From contig JAGCUV010000045.1 of the NCBI GenBank assembly GCA_017962705.1, positions 1-43,292 of the forward strand: DNA of 43,292 nucleotides, in the 5' to 3' direction. Below, piece after piece: positions 8,786 to 16,541 of this stretch. Positions within the stretch are counted from its first letter, which is position 1, and each line of letters opens with the position of its first letter. Below the pieces are notes generated by a model that saw only the letters and a list, made by a program, of their open reading frames with translations, made no database searches and was not told the DNA's origin. This DNA comes from Bacteroidales bacterium (GTDB taxonomy: Bacteria > Bacteroidota > Bacteroidia > Bacteroidales > UBA932). Position numbers and translations under genes: made by a program.

Positions 8786-8793
8786 GAAAGTTA
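8786..8793 (-). promoter_or_regulatory. Possible promoter of the sigma factor operon
   Basis: The minus strand has TAACTTTC, one mismatch from the -7 consensus, with TTG about 22 bp upstream. The 5' UTR would be near 80 bases. The operon may instead use its own ECF promoter. Confidence 0.3.
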
Positions 8794-8870
8794 CAAAATT
8801 TTATCTTGCAGCGGTCAATGGATTTTCTTAACTCTACGAGTGAAAGAAAACAAACAACTATAAATGAATT

Positions 8871-9053
8871 ATGAGCGAAACGCGCGAGAACGGAAAACCC
8901 TGGTGGCCCGAAGAACTCATTACCCGCGAGCAGGCCATCGCATCCCTGCCCCTCAATGTCGCCAGACAGATGCTCGATAAACAGGAAGAAAAGCAGCCAT
9001 ACCGCAACATTCAGCATGTATTCCAGCATCACCCACGATGCGATGGAGAATAA
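8871..9053 (+). CDS. Hypothetical 60-residue protein, possibly a gene fragment
   Basis: This short frame from ATG at 8871 begins MSETRENGKPWWPEELITRE and continues 'QAIASLPLNVARQMLDKQEE'. The composition and codon use of the first 45 residues look like real protein; the last 15 ('PYRNIQHVFQHHPRCDGE') look like read-through into unrelated DNA. It was not recognised. It lies directly before the decayed traM and traN pieces and may be another remnant of the same conjugative element. The coding call is uncertain. Confidence 0.35.
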   Translation: MSETRENGKPWWPEELITREQAIASLPLNVARQMLDKQEEKQPYRNIQHVFQHHPRCDGE

Positions 9054-9097
9054 TTGTTCAAGTTCTTTCCAATCGGGTTTTATCAACTTCCGGAGAC

Positions 9098-9263
9098 CGT
9101 ATTTCCTGTCGGCCGTAAAGGATCAGAAACTCAAATCAGGCCAACGGGTGACGCTACGCCTGCTGGAAGACTATAATACCGACGGAATCCGCATCCCGGA
9201 CAACACCCATTTGGCCGCTATCTGCAAGATTGGCGACCGGCTGGAACTCCAGGTTCGTTCGCT
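9098..9263 (+). pseudogene. traM: Conjugative transposon TraM remnant
   Basis: An in-frame stretch reads 'FLSAVKDQKLKSGQRVTLRL', 'LEDYNTDGIRIPDNTHLAAI' and 'CKIGDRLELQVRSL'. The pattern 'sGQrVtLRLLed..idGi.IPdnT.L.gi.kIgdRLel.V.S' is the central domain of Bacteroides TraM proteins (the VirB10-like channel component). The family's N-terminal membrane anchor and the region after 'VRSL' are missing. Only about 55 residues remain, with no start codon of their own. TraN follows within 40 bp, the natural gene order, so an internal deletion joined the two. Confidence 0.6.
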
Positions 9264-9299
9264 GGATGCTTTGGCAAGTACTCAGCAAGTAAAATCACA

Positions 9300-9605
9300 T
9301 TGGTAATTCTTATCCTTGGGTGGGCATGTTCCGGAATCGGCCTTGCACAGGCCCCGGATACGCTTTTTATCTCGACCTCGCAGGTGGTGCATCTGCGCTT
9401 TGCCTCTGAGCTGAAGTACGTGAATCTCGGCTCCCGAAACATCGTGGCCAAGATTGTGGACGGCAGCAAGGATTTCGTGGCCGTCAAGGCCCGGGAGGCA
9501 TTCGGGGAATGTACCTCGATTTCGTGCCTGGAGGCCAGCGGTGCGATGCATACTCGGAAGAATTCTTCTTGCGTGAACCACGCAAAAAGTGTATATTTGC
9601 AGTAA
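9300..9605 (+). pseudogene. traN: Conjugative transposon TraN remnant (N-terminal part)
   Basis: The frame opens at TTG (9300) with a signal-peptide-like 'LVILILGWACSGIGLAQA'. It continues 'PDTLFISTSQVVHLRFASEL', 'KYVNLGSRNIVAKIVDGSKD' and 'FVAVKAREAF'. This fits the N-terminal domain of Bacteroides TraN, an outer-membrane-associated VirB9-like transfer protein. Similarity is lost after about residue 80, and the frame ends at 9605, whereas TraN proteins are usually near 300 residues. With the TraM piece it marks the scar of an integrative conjugative element. Confidence 0.65.
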
Positions 9606-9672
9606 CCCTGTTTTAAGGAAACGGGCTCATTTTTGTCAATATATCCTTCTGCAAGGGCCTGGAAGCCGGAAT

Positions 9673-10230
9673 CTAGTCGTCCACGATGGTGATGCGGCCC
9701 TGGGGCCGGGCATAGTTGCCGGAGATGACTCCGCCCAGGTTTGTTTCCATATAGTCAGACAAGGCGTCACGGACGAGACCTGTACTGTAAATGAGTTGTT
9801 TACAGTCTTTTAGGGTCTCATAGAAACCGCCGCGCGCATAGTAATCCGAGGAGGCGATGGTATAGTATCCGGCGGGATCAAGAGGGACCCACTCACCGGA
9901 GGCTTCTTCAAGCACGACCACGTCGCTCACAGTATCGCTTCGCAGATGGACCGTGTAACGGAGTCCGGAGACCTGGGGTAACTGTCCTTCCTCCGACGGG
10001 AGGTTTGCGGTGCAGCGCTCCAGCATAGACAAAATCTGCGCCCCGTTGGCTTCGAATTTGGACAGATGGTCGTCAAACGGCTGGGCGTCAGGGAGATTCT
10101 TACGCTCGCAACTTATCGACACTAAAGAAAGGACGGCAAGGAGGAAATAACTGATTCTTTTCACCCACAAAAATGACGGTGAGATTTTCCGGAGAATAGT
10201 TCCGTTTTTGTATATTTGTTTTTCTGTCAT
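9673..10230 (-). CDS. Lipoprotein with a stand-alone 5'-nucleotidase C-terminal domain
   Basis: A 185-residue protein. The N-terminus has a basic stretch, a hydrophobic core and a lipobox 'LVSISC' (Cys near residue 40), so it is probably lipid-anchored. The remainder carries landmarks of the 5'-nucleotidase (UshA-type) C-terminal substrate-binding domain: 'LPQVSGLRYTVHL', 'VPLDPAGYYTIASSDYYARG' and 'GGFY'. The metallophosphatase half is absent from the protein and its neighbourhood. Its ATG overlaps the stop of the nucleosidase gene by 4 bp, so the two are translationally coupled. It may bind nucleotides or partner a phosphatase encoded elsewhere. Confidence 0.75.
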   Translation of the reverse strand: MTEKQIYKNGTILRKISPSFLWVKRISYFLLAVLSLVSISCERKNLPDAQPFDDHLSKFEANGAQILSMLERCTANLPSEEGQLPQVSGLRYTVHLRSDTVSDVVVLEEASGEWVPLDPAGYYTIASSDYYARGGFYETLKDCKQLIYSTGLVRDALSDYMETNLGGVISGNYARPQGRITIVDD

Positions 10231-10883
10231 AAAGTATTCAATAACTCCGTGAACCGGGCACGGATATCGGCAAGAATGGAGCGCCAGTCCTTCAGGCTTC
10301 CGTCCAAGTTATCGGAAACCGCCTTGAGGCAGTAGAACGGGATATCGTACATCATGCAGAACCGGGCCACGGCGTAGGCCTCCATATCAAAGAGGTCGTA
10401 CTGCTGCGAAAGCTCCTTCACCTGCTCCGGGCTGAAGGTCTGGGTGCTCATAAAATAATCCCCGGAAAAGACGCTGGCGCCATCGCCCGGAAGTTCAATG
10501 CAATCATACACCAACTCGCAGCCGCCGTTGAAGATGCGGGTACAGTTGACGATGGTGCCGATGGGATATTGGGCCGACCCTGCGCTGCCGATGTTAAGGA
10601 CAACGGGATTGCTTCCTTCGGGCAGCGTTTCGTGCCATTTCACCAGGCCGCTGAACATCCGCATCTTTCCCATCCCGGTGAAAACTACGGGGAAGGGCAC
10701 TTCGGCAGGAGAAATCTCATCTTGGTCCGCCACAAACAGGACCACCTCACGGCCTTTGAGTTCTTCTAACACTTGATTTACAGCCGTCATTGTATCATAA
10801 TGAGCGGGTTCGACATTGACACAATGGCTTTTGCAAGCAATCAAAAGGAGTACCCCCAAAAACATAGCCGGTATTTTCTTCAT
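10227..10883 (-). CDS. Nucleoside phosphorylase/MTA-SAH nucleosidase-like lipoprotein
   Basis: About 218 residues from the ATG at 10881-10883. A start 8 codons upstream exists, but it is only 11 bases from the -7 element, and the inner ATG has GAGGAAT before it. A lipobox ('VLLLIAC') makes it an exported lipoprotein, unlike the cytoplasmic nucleosidases. Family motifs are 'FTGMGKMRMFSGL', 'NIGSAGSA', 'FDMEAYAVARFCMMYDIPFY' and 'KAVSDNLDG', which match the purine-base site, the catalytic Met-Glu and the Asp of MTAN-type enzymes. It probably cleaves nucleosides in the periplasm and acts with the coupled nucleotidase-domain lipoprotein. Confidence 0.8.
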   Translation of the reverse strand: MKKIPAMFLGVLLLIACKSHCVNVEPAHYDTMTAVNQVLEELKGREVVLFVADQDEISPAEVPFPVVFTGMGKMRMFSGLVKWHETLPEGSNPVVLNIGSAGSAQYPIGTIVNCTRIFNGGCELVYDCIELPGDGASVFSGDYFMSTQTFSPEQVKELSQQYDLFDMEAYAVARFCMMYDIPFYCLKAVSDNLDGSLKDWRSILADIRARFTELLNTL

Positions 10884-10917
10884 ATTCCTCGTACTATAGG
10901 GTTTCATCTACAAGATG

Positions 10918-10925
10918 CAAAATTA
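10918..10925 (-). promoter_or_regulatory. -7 element of the nucleosidase operon
   Basis: The minus strand reads TAATTTTG, a perfect -7 element. Transcription should begin near 10911, which supports translation from the inner ATG at 10883. Confidence 0.5.
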
Positions 10926-10983
10926 CAACATTTTTATTTTTTATGCCATGAAGTTCCTTGATGATGAAATGAAAAAAATTCCG

Positions 10984-10991
10984 TATTTTTG
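10984..10991 (+). promoter_or_regulatory. -7 element of the HdeD-like gene
   Basis: TATTTTTG is a perfect -7 element, 26 bp before the ATG. A TTG at 10958-10960 could serve as the -33 element. Confidence 0.5.
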
Positions 10992-11016
10992 AACAACAAT
11001 TTTAAAATGATGTTCT

Positions 11017-11586
11017 ATGAAAAGTACTAAAATTTGGATGGCGGTGGCAGGCATTCTGTTCATCGTCCTCGGCATTGCCTGCATCTGCAGTCCGACCGAA
11101 ACCCTCTTTACGCTCGCGTGGCTGATTGGAATCTTCACCCTCCTTTCCGGTATCACCAAGTTGGTTTTCACCTTCTACACGCAGGCGTTCCTGCCCAACA
11201 GCGGCAGCCGCGCCCTGTCTGCTGTCCTGCAAATCATCCTGGGCTGCATCATTTTGGGCAACGACATCTTTGTCGCCATTTCCATCCCCATCATCTTCGC
11301 CTTGTGGCTGATCGTCGAGAGCGTCGTCATCGCCGTTCAGAGTTTTGACTACAAGAAAGTCGGTTTCCCTTATTGGTGGTGCATCTTGCTGTTGGGCATC
11401 GCCGGCGCCATTCTGGGTGTCCAAGGTCTCAAGAATCCCGATGTCACGGCCGCTACCCTTTCTGTCTTCATCGGCATCGGCATTATGGCCATCGGCGGCG
11501 CTTACCTCGTAGCGCTTCGCGGCATCTACAAGTTCGAGAAGAAAGTGGACGAAATCAAGAAGACCATCGGCATCGACGAGCAGTAA
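11017..11586 (+). CDS. HdeD family (DUF308) membrane protein
   Basis: A 189-residue integral membrane protein with six predicted helices in the paired pattern of HdeD/DUF308: 'KIWMAVAGILFIVLGIACIC', 'FTLAWLIGIFTLLSGITKLV', then two more pairs. It ends with a short charged cytoplasmic tail ('YKFEKKVDEIKKTIGIDEQ'). E. coli HdeD is linked to acid resistance; in Bacteroidota the role is unknown. It is a single-gene transcript with its own promoter. Confidence 0.85.
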   Translation: MKSTKIWMAVAGILFIVLGIACICSPTETLFTLAWLIGIFTLLSGITKLVFTFYTQAFLPNSGSRALSAVLQIILGCIILGNDIFVAISIPIIFALWLIVESVVIAVQSFDYKKVGFPYWWCILLLGIAGAILGVQGLKNPDVTAATLSVFIGIGIMAIGGAYLVALRGIYKFEKKVDEIKKTIGIDEQ

Positions 11587-11605
11587 GTTCATTTCACATT
11601 TTGCG

Positions 11606-11622
11606 TTTCACATTTTGTGAAA
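11606..11622. terminator. Probable bidirectional terminator between convergent genes
   Basis: TTTCACA-TTT-TGTGAAA is a perfect inverted repeat. A second TTTCACATTTT copy lies just before it. AT-rich sequence lies on both sides, between the HdeD-like and DUF6122-like genes. Confidence 0.4.
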
Positions 11623-11642
11623 TGAAAACGAATTTTCCATTT

Positions 11643-11993
11643 TCACTGTAGCCAGAGCGCAAAGTCTTGCAAATCGGTGAGCATATGGAGGACGAGGCCG
11701 ATGCCGACGGCGCGGAGCCACCACGGCCAGTTCCATCTCTCATAGGGCAGAAAGCACATCACGACATAGACGGTAATGGCGTACCAGGAATGGAGCGGAT
11801 GAAAGCCGACGCTCATCCGCGTGGGGTCGAACAACGGCGTGGCCAGCAGATGGTCCGCATCCACCAGCATCGTGGCCAGCATAATCAGATAGGCCTTCAG
11901 CCGGCGGTCTTTACGAAAGAAAAGAGCCGGCAGCAAGGGCCCGAAGATGTGCAGACCGTAATGTACGACAAATCTCCAAGTCAACCATTCCAT
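11643..11993 (-). CDS. DUF6122-like membrane protein
   Basis: A 116-residue protein with about four hydrophobic segments. Distinctive residues are 'HYGLHIFGPLLPALFF', 'MLATMLVDADHLLATPLFDP' and 'GFHPLHSWYAI', with histidine and aspartate pairs that could bind a metal in the membrane. This matches the small Bacteroidota family DUF6122, of unknown function. It is transcribed alone and divergently from the beta-helix gene. Confidence 0.75.
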   Translation of the reverse strand: MEWLTWRFVVHYGLHIFGPLLPALFFRKDRRLKAYLIMLATMLVDADHLLATPLFDPTRMSVGFHPLHSWYAITVYVVMCFLPYERWNWPWWLRAVGIGLVLHMLTDLQDFALWLQ

Positions 11994-11997
11994 TTTG

Positions 11998-12005
11998 CAA
12001 AATTA
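11998..12005 (-). promoter_or_regulatory. -7 element of the DUF6122-like gene
   Basis: The minus strand reads TAATTTTG, perfect, only 5 bases before the ATG, so the mRNA would be almost leaderless. Confidence 0.4.
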
Positions 12006-12017
12006 CAATTTTTTACT

Positions 12018-12025
12018 TATGTTTG
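12018..12025 (+). promoter_or_regulatory. -7 element of the beta-helix/oxidoreductase operon
   Basis: TATGTTTG is a perfect match 46 bp before the ATG. It lies 13 bp from the divergent -7 element, so the two promoters cannot both be occupied. Confidence 0.45.
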
Positions 12026-12070
12026 TATCGTGCTTTCCATTCGCAGCGAATCTATAAATAATAGTAATAT

Positions 12071-13459
12071 ATGAAACTCCACAAACTCTCCGCCGTCTTG
12101 ACGCTCCTGATGGTCAGCGGCACCCTCGCTTTCGCCCAAGGCAAGACTTTCTATGTCAGCGCTTCCACCGGTTCCGCCCGTTCCGACGGATTGACCGCCG
12201 CCAAGCCGATGAAGGATTTGCAGAAAGCCATAGACGCCGCCGTCGACGACGACACCATCCTCGTGGCCGAAGGCAATTATCTCGGCAGCCTTGACCGGGG
12301 CTACATCGAGAGCGGACGTTTCGCCAACGCCACCCACGATATGGGCAAATTCATCAGCATCTACGGCGGCTACTCCCCTGATTTCAGCGAACGCGACATC
12401 ACCAAATATGTGACCAAGCTCCAGCCTACCGACCAGAAATTCACCGCTCCCCTGTTCAACCTGAACGCCCGCCGGCCGTACGGCTACAGCGGCCCCGAAG
12501 GCAAGGTGGTGATTGACGGATTGGTCTTTGACTTCGGTGAGAACAACATCTACTGCGTCGCCGATGTGAAAAATCCCGTCACCGGAACCCCCAACGAGGG
12601 CGTGCTCACCGGCCGTTTCGTGGAGCCCAACGCCTCTCCGAACTGCCCCAAGGTCGGTTTTGCCAACGGAGACGAATACGGCCTGCACCTTGATGTGGAA
12701 GGCAATATCCGCATTTCCAACTGCATCTTCGTCAACTGCCGCGACTACGGCATCTGCGCGCTGATGGGCAAAGGGCACATGGAGATCTCGAACAACATTT
12801 TCATCTCCTGCCGCTACGCCGCCTGCCAGGTCAAAGGCAACGTCCGCGATGCCGACATCCCCTTGGTCTCCCTTGATTTCCACCACAACACCGTCCTCTT
12901 CACCTGGACGCGCACGAAGGCCTTCGAGGATATGGGTCAGGGCTTCCGTTTTATGAACGGCATCCGCACCATCGATGTCCACAACAACATTTTCGGATGC
13001 AACAGCAACTGCGCGGTGGAACGCGTATTCTATGAGTCCAACAAAGCGATGGAGAGCGCCAAAATCAGCAACCTCTACGACAACTACTTCTTCGCCAACC
13101 GCCGGGACCTTGAACTGGCCGCCCCCGGCGCCGCCACCATTTCCGTCTCCGCCGCCCGGATTGAAGAAGCCGAGCAGATTGGTCCCAAGTACGAAGGCAA
13201 TGTGGAAATGCCGGAAAACGAGGCGTTCATCAACGCCATCGACAAGTCCTATCTGGAGGGCTTCATGACCTTGAAAATCATTTCCTCGCAGAGCTACAAC
13301 CCCAATTCCGCCGCCAACCAGGTCAACCGCCTGTTCGGGCTGAACCAGCAGGGCAGCGAGATTGTGCGCCCCAGTATGTACTGCAACAAGTATCCTTGGG
13401 AAAAGGCCAAAGACCTCTTCGGCAAAGTCGCCGGCTACGGCGCCCAGATGCCTCAATAA
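12071..13459 (+). CDS. Secreted right-handed parallel beta-helix protein (DUF1565-like)
   Basis: A 462-residue protein with a cleavable signal peptide ending 'GTLAFAQG'. The start 'KTFYVSASTGSARSDGLTAA' and 'AIDAAVDDDTILVAEGNY' is the DUF1565-type entry to a beta-helix. Repeated coils follow: 'NIRISNCIFVNCRDYGICAL', 'HMEISNNIFISCRYAACQVK' and 'TIDVHNNIFGCNSNC'. Catalytic residues of known pectate lyases could not be assigned, so it may be a lyase, a hydrolase or a binding protein. It is followed after 32 bp by a secreted oxidoreductase and lies close to the PUL, though on the opposite strand and beyond the second ATPase. Confidence 0.7.
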   Translation: MKLHKLSAVLTLLMVSGTLAFAQGKTFYVSASTGSARSDGLTAAKPMKDLQKAIDAAVDDDTILVAEGNYLGSLDRGYIESGRFANATHDMGKFISIYGGYSPDFSERDITKYVTKLQPTDQKFTAPLFNLNARRPYGYSGPEGKVVIDGLVFDFGENNIYCVADVKNPVTGTPNEGVLTGRFVEPNASPNCPKVGFANGDEYGLHLDVEGNIRISNCIFVNCRDYGICALMGKGHMEISNNIFISCRYAACQVKGNVRDADIPLVSLDFHHNTVLFTWTRTKAFEDMGQGFRFMNGIRTIDVHNNIFGCNSNCAVERVFYESNKAMESAKISNLYDNYFFANRRDLELAAPGAATISVSAARIEEAEQIGPKYEGNVEMPENEAFINAIDKSYLEGFMTLKIISSQSYNPNSAANQVNRLFGLNQQGSEIVRPSMYCNKYPWEKAKDLFGKVAGYGAQMPQ

Positions 13460-13491
13460 CAGCAACGAAACCCTTCGCACCTTAACGCTAT

Positions 13492-14919
13492 ATGAAACGT
13501 CGTGACTTTCTCAAATCTTGCGGACTGCTGGTAGCCGCCGGCAGCACTATGTCCTTGCCCTCAGCACAGGCAGCGGCCCCCTCATCAGCAGCCGACAACA
13601 AAACCAAAGCCGAACCGCTGACCGGGCTCAAACCCATCCGCGACCTCGTACCCGAAACGGACCATCCCGTCACGGTGATTATCATCGGATGCGGCAGCCG
13701 GGGAACCGTCTATGCCCGCTATGCCGAGAAGTTCCCGCAGGGAATGAAAGTCGTCGGCGTAGCCGACATGCAAGAGGGACGCAGGAATTATTTGGGCGAC
13801 AAGCATAATGTCCCGGCGGAAATGCGCTTCGCTGATTTCCGGGATGTTTTCGCCACCAAGAAGAAACTGGCGGACGCCGTTGTCATCGCAACGCCCGACA
13901 ACCTGCACTACGCACCGGCCATGATGGCCCTCAACCTGGATTACGACATCCTTTTGGAGAAACCCGTCGCCCCCACGGAGAAAGAATGCAAAGACATCCG
14001 CGACCTCGCCAAGAAAAAGGGACGCATCGTCGGCGTATGCCACGTGCTCCGCTATGCGCCTTATTTTGTTGCGCTCAGGGAAGTGGCCCAGAGCGGCATG
14101 ATTGGCGACATCGTCAGCATCCAGCACATGGAAAGCATCCAATACGCCCACATGGCCCACTCGTATGTGCGTGGCAACTGGCGCCGTTCCAAGGACACCA
14201 CACCCATCATCCTGGCCAAGTCCTGCCACGACCTGGATATTCTGCGTTGGATTATCAACAAGCCTTGCAAGACCATCACCGCCGATGGCGACCTGTATTT
14301 CTTCAAGAAAGAAAATGCGCCCGAGGGCGCTCCCGCCTACTGTACGGATGGCTGCCCGCATGCGGACACCTGCCCCTACAACGCCGTCACCATCTATTGC
14401 AAATGGAAAGAGCACACCAGCGTTTTCGACCTTCACGGAAAAGACAAGAAGGATCCCGAGAAGCTCCTCAGCCGGATGAAGGACCCCAAGTACAATCGCT
14501 ACGCGCGTTGCGTCTTCCATTGCGACAATGACCAGCCCGACCACTATGTCGCCGACATGGTCTTCGAGGACAACATCACGGCCTCTTTTACGATGGATGC
14601 CTTTACGATCAAAGGCGGACGACGCACCCGCATCATGGGCACAAAAGGATACATTGACGGCGACATGAAAGAATTCCATGTCTGGGACTTCCTGACCCGC
14701 AAGGAAAAATACTGGAACATGTACGTCGCTGAGATTCCCGAATACGCTGACAGCGGACACGGAGGCGGCGACCATCGCCTAGTCCGCGACTTCGTGGAAG
14801 CCGTCGCCCACCACGACCCGAACAGGCTGTCCAGCGACATCGACGTCTCTATGGAATCCCACATGATGGGCTTTGCCGCCGAACGTTCCCGCCGCACCGG
14901 CAAGAAAGAGAAAATCTAA
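13492..14919 (+). CDS. Gfo/Idh/MocA family oxidoreductase with Tat-like signal
   Basis: A 475-residue protein. The N-terminus 'MKRRDFLKSCGLLVAAGSTM' is a twin-arginine-type signal, so it is probably exported folded with its cofactor. The Rossmann fold has 'VIIIGCGSRGTVYARYAEKF', and the sugar-dehydrogenase motif is 'DILLEKPVAP' with the conserved Lys. An unusual Cys-rich insert ('CTDGCPHADTCPYNAVTIYC', about residues 284-303) could bind metal. Family members oxidise, reduce or isomerise sugars; GH109 enzymes share this fold and export route. It is co-transcribed with the beta-helix gene. The substrate is not predictable. Confidence 0.85.
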   Translation: MKRRDFLKSCGLLVAAGSTMSLPSAQAAAPSSAADNKTKAEPLTGLKPIRDLVPETDHPVTVIIIGCGSRGTVYARYAEKFPQGMKVVGVADMQEGRRNYLGDKHNVPAEMRFADFRDVFATKKKLADAVVIATPDNLHYAPAMMALNLDYDILLEKPVAPTEKECKDIRDLAKKKGRIVGVCHVLRYAPYFVALREVAQSGMIGDIVSIQHMESIQYAHMAHSYVRGNWRRSKDTTPIILAKSCHDLDILRWIINKPCKTITADGDLYFFKKENAPEGAPAYCTDGCPHADTCPYNAVTIYCKWKEHTSVFDLHGKDKKDPEKLLSRMKDPKYNRYARCVFHCDNDQPDHYVADMVFEDNITASFTMDAFTIKGGRRTRIMGTKGYIDGDMKEFHVWDFLTRKEKYWNMYVAEIPEYADSGHGGGDHRLVRDFVEAVAHHDPNRLSSDIDVSMESHMMGFAAERSRRTGKKEKI

Positions 14920-14922
14920 TTC

Positions 14923-16368
14923 TTAGCGAGAGGAAACAAACAAATCCTCAAGTGTAATAACTTTTTGAAAGGCGCTCATATACTCGTTGGGGGCCAAGCC
15001 TTCCGTTGTAATAAGCGTCATATGCACTACATATCGTTTGGGGATTCTCTCCTGAAGAAGATTGAGTCTATGAAACAGTTTCTTATTATATTCCTTTGTC
15101 ACGCGGAACTCTTCGTTATAGAACTTCATCTCGCAAAGATTAACGACATTATCGGCTCGTTCAATAACCAAGTCTATCTGCGTTCCGTCGACATCATCAT
15201 CGCCGCGTAAGGCCCACTGCGACTCTTTTGAATTCACCCCGCTTACCCCTAAGGCTTCTTTGATTTCGTCAATATGATTCAGACAGATTTCTTCAAAAGC
15301 ATAGCCACGCCAGGTATTCAAAACGGGAGATTTGACATTATTCATCCAGAATTTTCTGTCAGATATTTGTTTTTTGTCACGAAAAAATAGCCAGAAACGA
15401 CAGAAACCATCACACAAACGATAGCGGTAAATCTTCCGTTCTCTCCCGCCAAAAGCCTCATATTTCACTATAAAATTGCTCGCGACAAGAGACTTAAGTT
15501 GCGTTGTCAAACTCTTTCCTCCCTGGCTTTTCGTCAATTCAATAATCTCTTCTCTACTATATCCCGAATGCCTCCCCGCCAGAACCCGTACAAGACTCTT
15601 ATACTGTTCCGGATTGACGAATAGAGAGCCGAATAGAAGATCAAATTCATCCTCCAGTTTCGCATCCTTGGAAAAAAATAAGTTATCTATATTCTGCGCA
15701 AGAGAACAGTCTGGCTCGAACATTCCCAGATAATAAGGAATTCCCCCCAGAATCATATACGACTGGGCAATGTCGTACAATGACATTCTAACGCCCGCCT
15801 CGTCAAAAAACGCTTTGCACTCTGAAAGGGAGAAGGGACTTAAATGAATTTTTCGCGTAATCCGCCCGTACAATCCACCTTTGCTATTGATGAGATTATC
15901 TTCAATCCAGGAAGTGGCACTACCGCACACAATTAGCATAATGTCATCTCTCCTTGACGCCCAGCCATTCCAAAAATGTTCAAACGCGGGGATGAAACGA
16001 GAACGAGGAGTATCCATCCAGGGAAGTTCATCAATAAAAATAACTTTCTTACCCACTGTACCATCGCTCTCAATCAGTTGTTCTAACAAAAAGAAAGCAT
16101 CCATCCACGATTTCGGAACCGGAGAATCCTTGAGCCCAAATCTCATTAATGAAATATGGAAAGCCTTGAGTTGATCTTGGAGAAGATTTTTCTTCTCCCT
16201 GTCATATGGAGAAAGGCCTGTGTGCCAAAAGGAAAATTTCCCTTTGAAATGCTCCTTGATAAGAAAGGTCTTTCCTACACGCCTTCTTCCATAAACAGCA
16301 ACAAATTCGGATTTATGGCTGTTGTATAAATTATCGAGTTGTCTTCGTTCTATATTTCTACCAACCAT
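14923..16368 (-). CDS. AAA ATPase with C-terminal DUF234/PD-(D/E)XK nuclease-like domain (copy 2)
   Basis: A 481-residue protein from the ATG at 16366-16368; a TTG start 5 codons upstream is less likely. It is a paralogue of the gene at 165-1550 along its full length. Walker A is GRRRVGKT, Walker B is KVIFIDELPWM, and then come 'YMILGGIPYYLGMFEPDCSL', a winged-helix-like middle, and 'IDLVIERADNVVNLCEMKF' with D...ExK. It is clearly AT-richer than the PUL genes beside it, suggesting separate origin. It ends 4 bp from the convergent oxidoreductase. Its promoter directly adjoins the repeat array at 16396-16541. Function unknown. Confidence 0.87.
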   Translation of the reverse strand: MVGRNIERRQLDNLYNSHKSEFVAVYGRRRVGKTFLIKEHFKGKFSFWHTGLSPYDREKKNLLQDQLKAFHISLMRFGLKDSPVPKSWMDAFFLLEQLIESDGTVGKKVIFIDELPWMDTPRSRFIPAFEHFWNGWASRRDDIMLIVCGSATSWIEDNLINSKGGLYGRITRKIHLSPFSLSECKAFFDEAGVRMSLYDIAQSYMILGGIPYYLGMFEPDCSLAQNIDNLFFSKDAKLEDEFDLLFGSLFVNPEQYKSLVRVLAGRHSGYSREEIIELTKSQGGKSLTTQLKSLVASNFIVKYEAFGGRERKIYRYRLCDGFCRFWLFFRDKKQISDRKFWMNNVKSPVLNTWRGYAFEEICLNHIDEIKEALGVSGVNSKESQWALRGDDDVDGTQIDLVIERADNVVNLCEMKFYNEEFRVTKEYNKKLFHRLNLLQERIPKRYVVHMTLITTEGLAPNEYMSAFQKVITLEDLFVSSR

Positions 16369-16380
16369 CGTTTTTTTTTG

Positions 16381-16388
16381 CAAATATA
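16381..16388 (-). promoter_or_regulatory. -7 element of ATPase copy 2
   Basis: The minus strand reads TATATTTG, a perfect -7 element. It lies 13 bases before the ATG and 7 bases downstream of the first repeat arm. Confidence 0.6.
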
Positions 16389-16395
16389 ATCTTTA

Positions 16396-16541
16396 TTTCC
16401 CCAAAAACAAAACACAACATCATATTTTGGGGAAACAAGCCCTCTTTATTTCCCCAAAAACAAGACACAACATCATATTTTGGGGAAACAAGCCCTCTTT
16501 ATTTCCCCAAAATCCACACTAATTGCTGAGTTTTGGGGAAA
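16396..16541. repeat. Three inverted-repeat pairs, exact 53-bp period, upstream of ATPase copy 2
   Basis: Six identical arms alternate: TTTCCCCAAAA at 16396-16406, 16449-16459 and 16502-16512, and TTTTGGGGAAA at 16425-16435, 16478-16488 and 16531-16541. All three pairs enclose exactly 18 bp, and equivalent arms are exactly 53 bp apart. The two gene-proximal units are near-perfect tandem copies including their 18-bp interior (one difference) and the GAGGGCTTG linker. The third has a different interior, so only the arms and spacing are kept. The array fills the gap between the last PUL gene and the ATPase promoter. Confidence 0.95.

Noticed and set aside
8265-9086. A 273-residue membrane protein using the full open frame
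   Set aside because: The upstream 128 codons are antisense to the traM-region remnants and lack family similarity; the DUF6249-like protein starts naturally at 8702.
12017-13480. Long minus-strand open frame opposite the beta-helix gene
   Set aside because: It mirrors the codon pattern of the plus-strand gene, has no signal peptide or recognisable domain, and the plus-strand frame shows clear beta-helix repeats.
14923-16368. ATPase copy 2 as part of the PUL
   Set aside because: It has its own promoter and repeat array, different base composition, and a paralogue beside manA.
16396-16541. CRISPR array
   Set aside because: Repeats are only 11 bp and alternate in orientation, two of three interiors are near-identical, and no cas genes are present.
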